Below, in pieces: positions 16,507 to 25,647 of a stretch of 64,000 nucleotides of DNA. The stretch's first letter is position 1; every line of letters starts with the position of its first letter. Under the pieces are notes generated by a model, which was given only the letters and a program-made list of their open reading frames with translations, had not been told where the DNA came from and did not search any database. Source of the DNA: Archangium sp. (GTDB taxonomy: Bacteria; Myxococcota; Myxococcia; Myxococcales; Myxococcaceae). The stretch covers positions 124,001-188,000 of the forward strand of contig JALHMW010000006.1 of assembly GCA_022843845.1 (NCBI GenBank). The letters run 5' to 3'. A program made the position numbers and the translations under genes.

Positions 16507-17558
16507 CCGCGCTGCTCCTCGGCGTGCTGCTCGCGCAGCCTTCGTTCGAGGTGAACGGCTTCACGCGGCCGCTGGTCCTCGACGCGCCGAGCGCGAAGCA
16601 GTGCGCCGAGTGCCACCCCGACCGGGCCCGCGAATGGAGCGCGTCAGCGCATCGCGAGAGCCTGACCAACCGCGTCTTCCTCGATGGCTTCTCGACCGAG
16701 CCGCACCTTCGCTGTCTCATCTGTCATGGCCCGCTCGAGGCGCAGGTGAAGGCGACGTGGCCTGCGCGTGAGGCCCTGGCGAAGGGGCAGCTCCCGCCGC
16801 TCGACTCGCCGGTGCACGAGGGCATCACCTGTGCGGTCTGTCACGTGCGAGACGGCGTGGTGCTCTCACCGCGAGCGGGTTCTCTGCCGTATGGGCACCC
16901 GGTTCGCCACGAGCCGGCGCTGCGAACGAGCGAGTTCTGTGGCACCTGCCACGAGTTCGATGGGCACGCGGTCGTCGACGGCGCGACCCAGCTCAACGCG
17001 CTGCCGATGCAGACGACGCTCTCGGAGTGGCGGGCGTGGGGCGGCGCGCAGAGCTGTCAGGGCTGTCACATGCCGAACGCGTCGCACCGCGTGCGTGGCG
17101 GTCACGACGTCGACTTCGTGCGGTCTGCCGTTCGGCTCGAGGTGCGCGGCGCCGAAGCCATCGTCACGGCGCACGACGTGGGCCACCGCGTTCCGACTGG
17201 CGACGTGTTTCGTCACCTGGTCGTGTGGGCGGACGACGAGCCACTCCTGCGCTTCGGGCTCGAGCTGAGCCGAGGCGTCGACGCGCGCGGCCGGCCCGGC
17301 GTGTTGATCGCGAAGGACACGAGGTTGATCCCCGACGTGCCCGTGACGGTGCGAATTCCCCCGGGCACGAAGCGGGTTCGGCTCACGTACCACTTCACCT
17401 CGGTGTCGATTCGTCCGAGGCCGTTGTTGACGAGAGAGGACGAACTCGTCGAGCTGTGGGCCGTGTTCAGCGCTCGACCGGACGCACGCCTCACCCCGGC
17501 TGACAGTCGCACGGATTCGCGGCGGCGCACGCCGGTCTCGGCTACAGACGATCCATGA
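16503..17558 (+). CDS. Pentaheme c-type cytochrome
   Basis: A 351-residue exported protein with five CxxCH heme-binding motifs at Cys34, 71, 110, 146 and 185, all in the first 190 residues, and many extra histidines that may be distal ligands. The N-terminal MTALLLGVLLAQP is a short signal peptide. The C-terminal 160 residues have no heme motif and look beta-rich (VRIPPGTKRVRLTYHF). The layout resembles the multiheme cytochrome c554/NrfB-type superfamily, but no specific partner is recognised. It starts inside the stop of the previous gene (ATGA) and overlaps the ABC ATPase in the same way, so all may come from one message. Confidence 0.85.
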   Translation: MTALLLGVLLAQPSFEVNGFTRPLVLDAPSAKQCAECHPDRAREWSASAHRESLTNRVFLDGFSTEPHLRCLICHGPLEAQVKATWPAREALAKGQLPPLDSPVHEGITCAVCHVRDGVVLSPRAGSLPYGHPVRHEPALRTSEFCGTCHEFDGHAVVDGATQLNALPMQTTLSEWRAWGGAQSCQGCHMPNASHRVRGGHDVDFVRSAVRLEVRGAEAIVTAHDVGHRVPTGDVFRHLVVWADDEPLLRFGLELSRGVDARGRPGVLIAKDTRLIPDVPVTVRIPPGTKRVRLTYHFTSVSIRPRPLLTREDELVELWAVFSARPDARLTPADSRTDSRRRTPVSATDDP

Positions 17559-18547
17559 TCCAGGTGCGCGACCTCACCAAGCACTACCGCGTGCACAAAC
17601 GCCCGCCCGGGCTCGCGGCCGCGGTGAAGTCGCTCTTCTCTCGCGAGTACACGACGGTGAAGGCGGTCGACGGCATCACCTTCGACATCAAGGCCGGAGA
17701 GCGCGTCGGCTTCCTGGGCCCCAATGGCGCGGGGAAGACGACGACGCTCAAGACACTGGCAGGGCTCCTGCATCCCTCGACGGGAGAGGTCCGCGTCGAC
17801 GGTCACGTGCCGCAGAAGCGCGAGTCGGAGTACCTGAAGAAGATCATGTTGGTGATGGGGCAGAAGCAGCAGCTGCTGTGGGACCTGCCGCCTGCCGAGA
17901 CGTTCGAGATGAATCGCGCCATCTATGACGTGTCGCGCGCCGACTTCGTCAGACGCATGAAGGAGCTCGGCGACCTGCTCGAACTCGGCGACCTGGTGAA
18001 CAAGCCGACGCGGCAGCTCTCACTCGGAGAGCGCATGAAGTGCGAGCTTGCGGCGGCGCTGGTGCACGCGCCCAAAGTGCTCTTCCTCGACGAGCCTACC
18101 ATCGGCCTCGACGTCTCGATGCAGGTCGTCATGCGCGACTTCATTCGCCGGTACAACGAGCAGACGGGCGCGACGCTCATCCTCACCAGCCACTACATGG
18201 ATGATGTCGCGGCGCTCTGTCCGCGCGTCATCGTCATCGACAAGGGCACGCTCTCGTTCGACGGCAAGCTCGACGAGTTGGTGAAGCAGGTGCGGCCCGA
18301 CAAGCGGGTGACGCTCCGGTTCTCGCAGCCGGTGTCGAAGGAGCAGGTGGAGCCGCTCGGCCACGTCGTCAGCTGCGAAGGCGCGCAGGCGGTGCTGCAG
18401 GTGAGCCACGATCAGGTGAACGCGGTGGTAGGACGCGCGTTGTCGTCGTTGCCTGTCGTCGACTTGAACGTCGAGAACCCGCCGCTCGAAGAGGTGATGA
18501 GCGAGCTGTTCGCGCGCAGCCGCGCCGAACGTGAGGAGGCCGCGTGA
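17555..18547 (+). CDS. ABC transporter ATP-binding protein (ABC-2 export type)
   Basis: A 330-residue ATPase with Walker A GPNGAGKTTT (about 55), Q-loop region MGQKQQLLWDLP, signature LSLGERMKCELA, Walker B VLFLDEPTIGLD and the switch histidine in LTSHYMDD. The C-terminal extension of about 90 residues resembles the regulatory tail of ATPases of ABC-2 exporters. No permease gene is adjacent: the next gene is an SDR, so its membrane partner must be encoded elsewhere or the ATPase was separated from it. It overlaps the upstream cytochrome gene and the downstream SDR gene by 4 bp each. Confidence 0.92.
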   Translation: MIQVRDLTKHYRVHKRPPGLAAAVKSLFSREYTTVKAVDGITFDIKAGERVGFLGPNGAGKTTTLKTLAGLLHPSTGEVRVDGHVPQKRESEYLKKIMLVMGQKQQLLWDLPPAETFEMNRAIYDVSRADFVRRMKELGDLLELGDLVNKPTRQLSLGERMKCELAAALVHAPKVLFLDEPTIGLDVSMQVVMRDFIRRYNEQTGATLILTSHYMDDVAALCPRVIVIDKGTLSFDGKLDELVKQVRPDKRVTLRFSQPVSKEQVEPLGHVVSCEGAQAVLQVSHDQVNAVVGRALSSLPVVDLNVENPPLEEVMSELFARSRAEREEAA

Positions 18548-19395
18548 TGACGACGATGAAAGACAAGGTCGCACTCGTCACCGGCGCCAACACCGGCATC
18601 GGCTTCGAAATCGCGCGGGGCTTGCTCGCGTCAGGCGCCACCGTGGTGCTGGGGTGCCGCGACCTGAAGAAGGGCCAGATCGCGCGCGAGCAGCTCGTCT
18701 CGCTCACGGGCAACGAAGCCGCGGTGGTGATGCAGGTCGATCTCGCGAACCTCTCGAGGCTCCGCAACTTCGTTCCGAAGCTCCAGGCGCGGTTCGAGCG
18801 CCTCGACTGCCTCGTGCACAACGCTGGCGTGTGGCCGCGCACGCGCCGCAAGACCGAAGATGGCTTCGAGCTCACCCTCGGCGTCAACCACCTCGGCCCG
18901 TTCTTTCTGACGGACGCGCTGCTGCCGCTCCTCGTGCGCGGCGCGCCGGCTCGCGTCGTGGTGCTGACGTCATCGATGCATCGCGAGGGCGCCTTCGACT
19001 TCGAAGACCCGCAGTTCAAGGTGCGCCAACACCACGGCGGCACCGCGTACGCGCAGTCGAAGCTGGCCAACGTCATGTTCACCTTCGCGCTCGCGCGGCG
19101 GCTGGCGGGGCAGGGCGTCACCGTCAATGCCGTGCACCCGGGCGTCGTGAATACCGGGCTTCGTCGTGAAGCGCCTCCGACCGCGCGGGAGCCGAAGAAC
19201 CCGCTCAGCCCCGAAGAGGGCGCGAAAGGCCCGCTCTCCCTCGCCACGTCGGCCACGGTCGCCAGCGTCACCGGCGGCTACTTCGAAGGCACGGAGCAGA
19301 AGCCGACCTCGGCCGCCGCCAACGACGTGAAGGCGCAGGAGCGGTTGTGGGCGTTGTCGAGGTCGCTGCTCAAGCTGCCGCCCGAAGTGTCTTGA
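18544..19395 (+). CDS. Short-chain dehydrogenase (retinol-dehydrogenase-like SDR)
   Basis: A 283-residue classical SDR. The cofactor motif TGANTGIG (about 15-22), NAGVW, the catalytic Ser (VVVLTSSMHREG) and YAQSKLAN with Tyr-xxx-Lys are all present. The wider SSMH spacing and length match the retinol dehydrogenase/WW-domain oxidoreductase-like group. It uses NAD(P)(H) to oxidise or reduce a hydroxyl or carbonyl compound that cannot be identified. ATG at 18544 overlaps the stop of the ABC ATPase; with MMTTMKDKVALVTG the exact methionine used is uncertain. It ends the four-gene chain. Confidence 0.88.
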   Translation: MMTTMKDKVALVTGANTGIGFEIARGLLASGATVVLGCRDLKKGQIAREQLVSLTGNEAAVVMQVDLANLSRLRNFVPKLQARFERLDCLVHNAGVWPRTRRKTEDGFELTLGVNHLGPFFLTDALLPLLVRGAPARVVVLTSSMHREGAFDFEDPQFKVRQHHGGTAYAQSKLANVMFTFALARRLAGQGVTVNAVHPGVVNTGLRREAPPTAREPKNPLSPEEGAKGPLSLATSATVASVTGGYFEGTEQKPTSAAANDVKAQERLWALSRSLLKLPPEVS

Positions 19396-19484
19396 GCCGC
19401 CTGCGCTCCGAGGCATTGGAGAGAGCGAATCGTTCGATTCAGTCTTTGAGGTGTTTGATTCTGAGTGGGCGCTATCTCGGCTGC

Positions 19485-20111
19485 ATGGTGACGGGCCGCT
19501 TGCCCTTCGTTCGTGTCTGGCTGCTCTGCGCGGCGCTCCCCTGCGCATGTGTGAGCCTCGATCCGACGGACTCCGAACGCCAGGCGGCGCTCCGGTACTC
19601 CCAGGACGCGCCCTTCGTGCTCGGGGAGGGAGCGAGCGACTCCGGGAGCGAGGACCCGTTGGTCCTCTTTCGAGAGTTCCCGGGCTACGGAGGGCACACG
19701 CTCTTCACCGAGTTCGAGGTCCGCCAGGGTGCATCGGGGGTGGAAGAGGCCACCGCAAAGTCGACCGAGCTGGTGCTGCTCGTCAAGCAAGGGCTGCCCA
19801 CCGAAGCGCTGGCCGAGAGGGTTCGCGCCGAAGCCTGCGTGCCTCCAGTGACCTGTGGGCCGACCGTACTCGTGAGCGTGAGGTACTCGCTTCGAGAATT
19901 GCGGAGCGTGATGGGGTGGGTGAGCCGCTCGCCGATTGGCGTGTACCTCCCGGCTTCGTCACCGATCGAACGACAGAGCCCCGAGGTGTATCGCTCTGTG
20001 GCGCTCTTCGAAGGGCGGGCCGACACGTTGGCGCTGCTCGATCGAATGCTGAAGAACGCGGCGGTGCCTGCAGATGCCTACCGGTTGCTGCTGAGCCGGC
20101 CCTTCAACTGA
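19485..20111 (+). CDS. Putative exported protein of unknown function
   Basis: A 208-residue protein with a hydrophobic N-terminus (RVWLLCAALPCACVSL), probably a signal peptide; the cysteines make a lipoprotein possible, but the lipobox is poor. The mature part mixes strands and helices and has no family I recognise. The ATG at 19485 is chosen because the signal-like stretch follows; the frame opens at 19347 inside the preceding SDR. The gene lies about 90 bp after the SDR and converges on the large MYXO-CTERM protein gene, 27 bp away. Confidence 0.6.
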   Translation: MVTGRLPFVRVWLLCAALPCACVSLDPTDSERQAALRYSQDAPFVLGEGASDSGSEDPLVLFREFPGYGGHTLFTEFEVRQGASGVEEATAKSTELVLLVKQGLPTEALAERVRAEACVPPVTCGPTVLVSVRYSLRELRSVMGWVSRSPIGVYLPASSPIERQSPEVYRSVALFEGRADTLALLDRMLKNAAVPADAYRLLLSRPFN

Positions 20112-20138
20112 CACTCGACCGCAGGCTTGCTCCAGCCC

Positions 20139-23100
20139 TCACCTGCGACGTCGGCGGCACCACAGCGCCAGGGCCACCAGCGCGACGTCGACTCCCCCGT
20201 TGCAGCCGCAGCCTGCCCCGGGCGTCGTCGGCACCTCGGGCGTCGGCGGCACTTCGGGCATCATTGGCACTTCGGGTGTCGTCGGCACCATCACCTCGAA
20301 CTCGCAGCTCGCCTGGTTGCCGCTGGCGTCGGTCGCTGTCGCCCGCACCGTCGTCACACCGGCCGCGAGCACGCTGCCGCGGGGCGCCGACTGGGTGATG
20401 CGTGGCGCGCCATCGACCAGGTCGACGGCCGTGGCCTCGACCTCGAGGGGCGAGGTGCTCGACGCCAACTCGAGGGCAGCCGGGCAGGTGATGACGGGCG
20501 CCGTCGTGTCGGTGACGACGACTTGGGTGATGCACTGGCCCACGTTTCCCGCTTCGTCACTGCTGGTGAAGCGCACGGCGGTGCTCCCGAGGGCGAACAC
20601 CTCTGACGCGGGGGCTCGTTGCACACTGCTCGCGGTGGTGAGTGCCTCGACGGCGACCGCGTCGAGGAGCCTGACCGAAGCGCCCGACGGGCTGGTCGCC
20701 TCGGCGCTCTCGGCGGCCGGGCAGGTCAGCACTGGGGGCGTCGCGTCGCGCTTGAGCGACTGGCTGGCCCTGCTGGTGCCACCCACCGACGAAGCCGTGC
20801 AGGTGAACGAGACCTCGCTGGTGTCAGTGCTCACGATGGTGTCGCCACAGCCCATGCTCGTCACTGGGCTCTCGGGGTCGGCCACCGTGAATCGCACCGT
20901 CACGTTCGAGGTGAACCAGCCGTTCTGCCCCTGTGAGCCCAGGAGCAGGGGCGTGATGACGGGGGGCGTGTTGTCGAGGCCCACGTTGAGGGCCCAGAGC
21001 TCCTCGTCACCCTGGTCATCGAAGGCGCTGAAGTAGACGAAGGGCTCTTCGACGAAGAAGTTGGTGGGCGACGAAGAGCGCACCCCGGCCACGAGGTCGG
21101 CGACCCGCACCGTGCCCGCAGCTGTCCCATCCGTGCGCCACAGCTCGGTGCCGCTCGTCCCGTCTCGCGCGGCGAACCACGCAAAGCCGCCTGCGCTGGC
21201 AAAGGGCGTTCTCACCGGCAGATCGCTGCGCCCCTGGTCCAACACGTCGGTCAACCGTGACGTGCCCGCTGCCGTGCCGTCGGTCACCCAGAGCTCGACG
21301 GTCTCGCGGCTGGCGAAGACGAAGACGGCGCGCCCGTTGACCTCGACGCTGTGGGTGCCCAGAAAGCTCGAGTGGCCAATGGCGTCACCTGCGATGAGGC
21401 CGAGCACGGCCAGTCGCTGCGTGCCCGCAGCCGTCCCATCAGAGACCCACAGCTCGCCCTCGTCATCGAGTACCCCCTGGGCGTTGAAGGCGATGACGCG
21501 GAGCAGCGCCCGGCTCCCCAGTGCGTCGACGAGTTCGATTCTCCGGTTGGGGAGCGTGAGGGTCTGCAGCCCCGAGCCAGCGACCGTGCCGTCCGAGCTC
21601 CACACCGTGCTGCCGCTGCCGACGAAGAGCCGGAGCCCGGCCACGGCCACCTGCCGAGGCCCCCAGCCCGGCAGGCCACTCGAGACCAGGCTCGTGCCCG
21701 CTGGCGTACCGTCGGTTCTCCAGAGCTGGAGGCCCATGGGGCTGTCGACGATCAGGTACATCGCGCCGTCGATGACGCGCAGGTCCAGGAGGCCGAGGCC
21801 GGTCGCGTTGGGAATGAGGCCGGTGAGCTGGCGGGTGCCCGGGATGGTGCCGTCGGACACGAAGGGCTCCCAGGTGGTGCTGGCGCGACTGAACCACAGC
21901 CGGCCACCCTGCACCGTCAGGTGGTCGGCGCCAGAGGCGGACAGCATCACGGTGCCCGCGCCAGTGCCGTCGGTCGTCCAGAGCTGGCCGGTGCTGACGA
22001 ACCACGCCCGCGTGCTCGAGCTGACGATGCGAGCGATGTCGTGAAAGCCGCCGCGCAGCAACGTGGTGCCGGCGGCAGTGCCGTCGGTGCGGAAGAGGTT
22101 CTCGCGCCCCGCACCGTCATCACCGACCAGGAGCAGGGCCGTGCCGAGCTGCGCGAACGCCCTCGGGGCCGAGGCGCCACCGGTGCGACCCGGGCTCACG
22201 TCACGCAGCAACACCGTGCCCGCGACCGTGCCGTCGGAGACCCAGGGCTCGATCCCCGTCTGCGTGGAGTCGTCGACGAGCCAGAGGGCGCGGCTGCCAA
22301 CCGCGCCGACCATTCGGGACGGCCGCCGGTCACCTGTCAGGAGCGCCACCGTTCCTGCGCCCGTGCCGTCAGTGACCCACCAGTTGCGTCCCGTGGTGCC
22401 CTGGGCTGCGTCGAAGTACAGGCGCGCGCCAACCGACAAGAAGTTCCTGGGGCTGCTCGCGTTGTTGGCCCCGGGCGTGAGGTCCCTGAGCAGCGATGTG
22501 CCCGCAGCCAGCCCGTCGCTCGACCAGGGCTCGCCGCCGGGACCGGAGAAGTAGACCCGGTTGCCGTGCGCGACGAGCGTCGACGTCGAGGAGAAAGTCG
22601 AACTCGTGCCCGGCGACAGGTCGGCGACGAGCACCGTGCCTGCCTCGGAGCCATCTGACGTAAACAGCTCGATGCCCGTCGTCGCCGAGCCTCCCGCGGT
22701 CACGGCCTGCTGCGCGAAGAAGAACAGACGTGTGCCAGCCGCGACCAGCACCACCTCGGACGTCGTGAAAGGGGCATAGATGCCGCTCGCACCACCGGGA
22801 CCGATTTCACTGACGACGCCCGTCCCCGCGGCGGTGCCGTCACTGCTCCACAGCTCGAGGCCGCTGGTGAGGTCGGTGGCGACGTAGAAGATCGTGTTGC
22901 CCACGACGACGAGCGGGCTCCGCAGCACCGCCGGCCGCGAAGGCAACACCGAGACCGTGCCTGCGCTGGTGCCGTCGGTGCGCCACAGCCGTCGATCACG
23001 CCCGGCGAAGAAGACCATGCCGTTGAGTGCCACCGCGTTGGTGATGTCCTGGGTGTTGGGGACCGTCGTGCCAAACGAGTGGACCGCAGTCGTGCCCGCA

Positions 23101-23570
23101 GCCGTGCCGTCGGTCTTCCAGACTCCGGTTCGGTTGAGGCAGAAGAGCTCGGTGCCCACAGGCACCAGCGAAGCGCAGGCGAGGTTGGCCACCGGCGTGG
23201 TTCCTGCTGCCGTTCCGTCGGTGCGCCAGAGCTTGCGGTGGTGGGAATAGCCGGAAAGCGGGCCGTCGCCCGCCATGAAGTACAGCGCCGAACCAACCCT
23301 GGTGAGGAGCGTGGGGCCCGACCCGTCGACGCCCGGGCAGAGGTCGATGACGAGCCGTGTGCCTGAAGGCGTACCGTCTGTCGCCCAGAGCTCCGCGCCG
23401 GTCGAGGGTTCGCTCAGGACGACGAAGGCCTGCCCTGAGAGCGACGCGACTTCACCGGCGCTGCTGCCTCGCGGCGAGCGGGTGCTGACGAGCAGGTCAG
23501 CGACCCTCGTGGGTGCCGGGGCCTGCGCGAGCACGAGAAAGGGGAGCACTGCGAAGAGTCCAGAAGGCAT
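20139..23570 (-). CDS. Secreted ELWxTDGT-repeat protein with HYR domains and MYXO-CTERM tail
   Basis: A 1143-residue exported protein. After a signal peptide there are 17 visible copies of an ELWxTDGTxxGT-type motif, one per roughly 48 residues (about 55-870), which together probably form a beta-propeller or a chain of small beta modules. Then come a beta domain and two HYR-like (hyalin) domains beginning PPVLTCP and APVITCP, a Pro/Glu/Met linker, and a C-terminal GCGC cysteine pair, hydrophobic helix and RRRRR tail that match the MYXO-CTERM sorting signal. It is thus probably processed and shown at the cell surface. The function is unknown; adhesion or predation is plausible. Confidence 0.86.
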   Translation of the reverse strand: MPSGLFAVLPFLVLAQAPAPTRVADLLVSTRSPRGSSAGEVASLSGQAFVVLSEPSTGAELWATDGTPSGTRLVIDLCPGVDGSGPTLLTRVGSALYFMAGDGPLSGYSHHRKLWRTDGTAAGTTPVANLACASLVPVGTELFCLNRTGVWKTDGTAAGTTAVHSFGTTVPNTQDITNAVALNGMVFFAGRDRRLWRTDGTSAGTVSVLPSRPAVLRSPLVVVGNTIFYVATDLTSGLELWSSDGTAAGTGVVSEIGPGGASGIYAPFTTSEVVLVAAGTRLFFFAQQAVTAGGSATTGIELFTSDGSEAGTVLVADLSPGTSSTFSSTSTLVAHGNRVYFSGPGGEPWSSDGLAAGTSLLRDLTPGANNASSPRNFLSVGARLYFDAAQGTTGRNWWVTDGTGAGTVALLTGDRRPSRMVGAVGSRALWLVDDSTQTGIEPWVSDGTVAGTVLLRDVSPGRTGGASAPRAFAQLGTALLLVGDDGAGRENLFRTDGTAAGTTLLRGGFHDIARIVSSSTRAWFVSTGQLWTTDGTGAGTVMLSASGADHLTVQGGRLWFSRASTTWEPFVSDGTIPGTRQLTGLIPNATGLGLLDLRVIDGAMYLIVDSPMGLQLWRTDGTPAGTSLVSSGLPGWGPRQVAVAGLRLFVGSGSTVWSSDGTVAGSGLQTLTLPNRRIELVDALGSRALLRVIAFNAQGVLDDEGELWVSDGTAAGTQRLAVLGLIAGDAIGHSSFLGTHSVEVNGRAVFVFASRETVELWVTDGTAAGTSRLTDVLDQGRSDLPVRTPFASAGGFAWFAARDGTSGTELWRTDGTAAGTVRVADLVAGVRSSSPTNFFVEEPFVYFSAFDDQGDEELWALNVGLDNTPPVITPLLLGSQGQNGWFTSNVTVRFTVADPESPVTSMGCGDTIVSTDTSEVSFTCTASSVGGTSRASQSLKRDATPPVLTCPAAESAEATSPSGASVRLLDAVAVEALTTASSVQRAPASEVFALGSTAVRFTSSDEAGNVGQCITQVVVTDTTAPVITCPAALELASSTSPLEVEATAVDLVDGAPRITQSAPRGSVLAAGVTTVRATATDASGNQASCEFEVMVPTTPEVPMMPEVPPTPEVPTTPGAGCGCNGGVDVALVALALWCRRRRR

Positions 23571-23589
23571 TGGCGTCGTCTTTTCCTGA

Positions 23590-25566
23590 TCAGCGCAGCA
23601 CCCGACGAATCGAGCCGCTATCCGTCAGCACCCAGATCCAACCATCAGGGCCCTGTCGGACGTCTCGAATCCGTTCGTTCAGGACCAGGGCTTCGCACGA
23701 AGCGTAGACGCCGTTGTTGAGTTCGATGCGCCACAGTCTTCCGCCGAGGCCGCCAACGAACAAGTGGCCGTTCCAGGCAGGAAACCCCGAGCCCCGGTAA
23801 ACCAGAACATTGCTCGGCGCGATCGAGGTCGGAGCCCAGAAGGTCAAGGGCTCGTTGAAGGTCGAGCCGTTCAGGGGCAGGTGCACGCCGCCTCCGAACC
23901 TGCACGTGGTCCCCTGCGGGGCGCCGTAGGGGCAGCCATAGCTTCTCAGGGGCCACGCGTAGTTTGCACCCGAGAGAATGCGGTTGACCTCGTCACCCCC
24001 CTGGGGGCCGTGCTCGGTGCTCCAGAGCGTCGCGGTCACGGCGTCGTAGGTCAGACCTTGCGGGTTTCGATGACCGAGGCTCCACAGCTCAGCCACCGCT
24101 CCGGCCTGGCCTTGAAAGGGGTTGTTCGATGGAATGGTGCCGTCTCGATTGAGACGAATAATCTTCCCCACCGAGTTGGCTGGGTTTTGCACGAAGGTGT
24201 CATAGCTGCGATCGCCAAGGGAGACGAACAGCGTGCGGTCGGGGTGAAAGGCGAGCCGCGAACCGAAGTGAATCTCGCTGAAGCTCAGCTTCGGAGTCTG
24301 CTGGTACAGGCGTTGGAAATTCACCAACGCGTTCCCCTGCAAACTGGCTCGACCCACTGCGACGCCTGACGAGTTGCTCGCACCAGGTTCTGCATAGGTG
24401 AAGTACACCCAGGGAGAGGTCCCGAAGTCGGGGTCCAGAGCGACGTCGAGGAGCCCACCCTGGCCGGCGCTGATGATCTGGGGTGCTGGTGTGCTCCAGC
24501 TCAATGGTGTTCGTGAGCCGCCGTCTGCACTCATCAGCACCATGCTGCCAGCCTTCTGCGTGACCAGGACCCGTTGGTCGGGGAGAAAGACCATTCCCCA
24601 GGGGCTCGTGAGCCCGCTTGCAAACACCTCGGTACGGAACGTGGACGAGCCCGTCGACACGCACTGCACCGCTGTCGACACCGGCGGCGTGCCCGCATCG
24701 GAAGTCGTCCCCCCGTCGAAGGGGGGGGACACGGGCGCGAGTGAGACGAGGTAGGCGGCGAGGTCCATCAACTGCGCGCGCGTCAAGTTCGCGTAGCCGT
24801 ACTCCGCCTCACCCATGCGGCCTGTGTTGGCAGCAATCGCTGCTGCGATGCGGTCAGCCAGCGTCGAGGCGTCGACGGCATCTCGCCGAAGGGTTGCCGG
24901 ATTGGCGTGGCACTGAATGCAGTTTCGCCCTGTCGCGGCGTAGATCGCCTGCCCACGAGCCTCAGCCGTCGTCGCGGAACCGCCAGCCATCGCCGTACCG
25001 CCAGCCGTCGCCGAACCGCCGGCCGTCGCCGAACCGCCAGCCGTCGCCGAACCGCCAGCCGTCGCCGAACCGCCAGCCGTCGCAGAACCGCCAGCTGTCG
25101 CGGTGCCGCCAGCCGTCGCGGAACCGCCAGCCATCGCGGTGCCGCCAGCCGTCGCGGAACCGCCAGCCATCGCGGTGCCGCCAGCCGCCGCCGAACCGCC
25201 AGCCGTCGCCGAACCACCAGCCGTCGCCGAACCGCCAGCCGTCGCCGAACCGCCAGCCGTCGCCGAGCCGCCAGCCATCGCCGAACCGCCAGCCGTCGCC
25301 GAACCGCCAGCCGTCGCCGAACCGCCAGCCGTCGCCGCACCCCCAGCCATCGCCGAACCGCCAGCCGTCGCCGCACCCCCAGCCGTCGCCGCACCCCCAG
25401 CCGTCGCCGCACCGCCAGCCGTTGCCGTACCCCCAGCCGTTGCCGTCCCTCCACCGACGTCACCCTCCTCGGGGATTTCGTCATCGATCGGGGCGACCCC
25501 CAGACAGCCAACTGAAGCGAGGATTGATGCGGCAGCCAGCAGACGGAACAGACGAGTGACACGCAT
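23590..25566 (-). CDS. Lipoprotein with repeat linker, cytochrome c and sorbosone/glucose dehydrogenase domains
   Basis: A 658-residue lipoprotein: signal peptide with lipobox ASVGC, a long linker of six-residue repeats (TAGGSA type), a single-heme cytochrome c domain (CIQCH, distal Met in the GRMGEAEYGY region), and a C-terminal six-bladed glucose/sorbosone dehydrogenase domain (GSDH) with the quinoprotein motif GLTSPWGMVFLPD and EIHFGSRLAFHPD. It probably oxidises a sugar or similar alcohol with PQQ and passes electrons to its own heme. The frame opens at 25641, but the signal peptide fixes the ATG at 25566. The gap to the MYXO-CTERM gene is 19 bp. Confidence 0.83.
   Translation of the reverse strand: MRVTRLFRLLAAASILASVGCLGVAPIDDEIPEEGDVGGGTATAGGTATAGGAATAGGAATAGGAATAGGSAMAGGAATAGGSATAGGSATAGGSAMAGGSATAGGSATAGGSATAGGSATAGGSAAAGGTAMAGGSATAGGTAMAGGSATAGGTATAGGSATAGGSATAGGSATAGGSATAGGSATAGGTAMAGGSATTAEARGQAIYAATGRNCIQCHANPATLRRDAVDASTLADRIAAAIAANTGRMGEAEYGYANLTRAQLMDLAAYLVSLAPVSPPFDGGTTSDAGTPPVSTAVQCVSTGSSTFRTEVFASGLTSPWGMVFLPDQRVLVTQKAGSMVLMSADGGSRTPLSWSTPAPQIISAGQGGLLDVALDPDFGTSPWVYFTYAEPGASNSSGVAVGRASLQGNALVNFQRLYQQTPKLSFSEIHFGSRLAFHPDRTLFVSLGDRSYDTFVQNPANSVGKIIRLNRDGTIPSNNPFQGQAGAVAELWSLGHRNPQGLTYDAVTATLWSTEHGPQGGDEVNRILSGANYAWPLRSYGCPYGAPQGTTCRFGGGVHLPLNGSTFNEPLTFWAPTSIAPSNVLVYRGSGFPAWNGHLFVGGLGGRLWRIELNNGVYASCEALVLNERIRDVRQGPDGWIWVLTDSGSIRRVLR
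24976..25455 (-). repeat. 18-bp tandem repeat coding a TAGGSA-type linker
   Basis: About 26 near-identical 18-bp units (plus-strand form GCCGTCGCCGAACCGCCA), all in frame, within the dehydrogenase lipoprotein. Variation is mostly Thr/Met and Ser/Thr/Ala substitutions. Tandem in-frame length changes would alter the linker without a frameshift, so its length probably varies between strains. Confidence 0.9.
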
Positions 25567-25647
25567 GTTCGTCGTTTGAGGCACGAGAGCAGCTCCGCGG
25601 CTCACCTTCCCGGCGTTTCGAGCGTCAAGGCATTGCGGCACCAGCCC

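Noticed and set aside
21351-22658. 435-residue open frame on the plus strand
   Set aside because: Opposite the ELWxTDGT gene. Its regularity mirrors the repeats of the real gene and it has no recognisable domain.
24976-25455. Short regular repeats that could suggest a CRISPR array
   Set aside because: The units are 18 bp, contiguous, with no unique spacers, and lie in frame in a protein gene, so they are a coding tandem repeat.
25103-25579. Plus-strand frame of PPAVAE-type repeats
   Set aside because: It is the reverse reading of the 18-bp repeats in the dehydrogenase lipoprotein.
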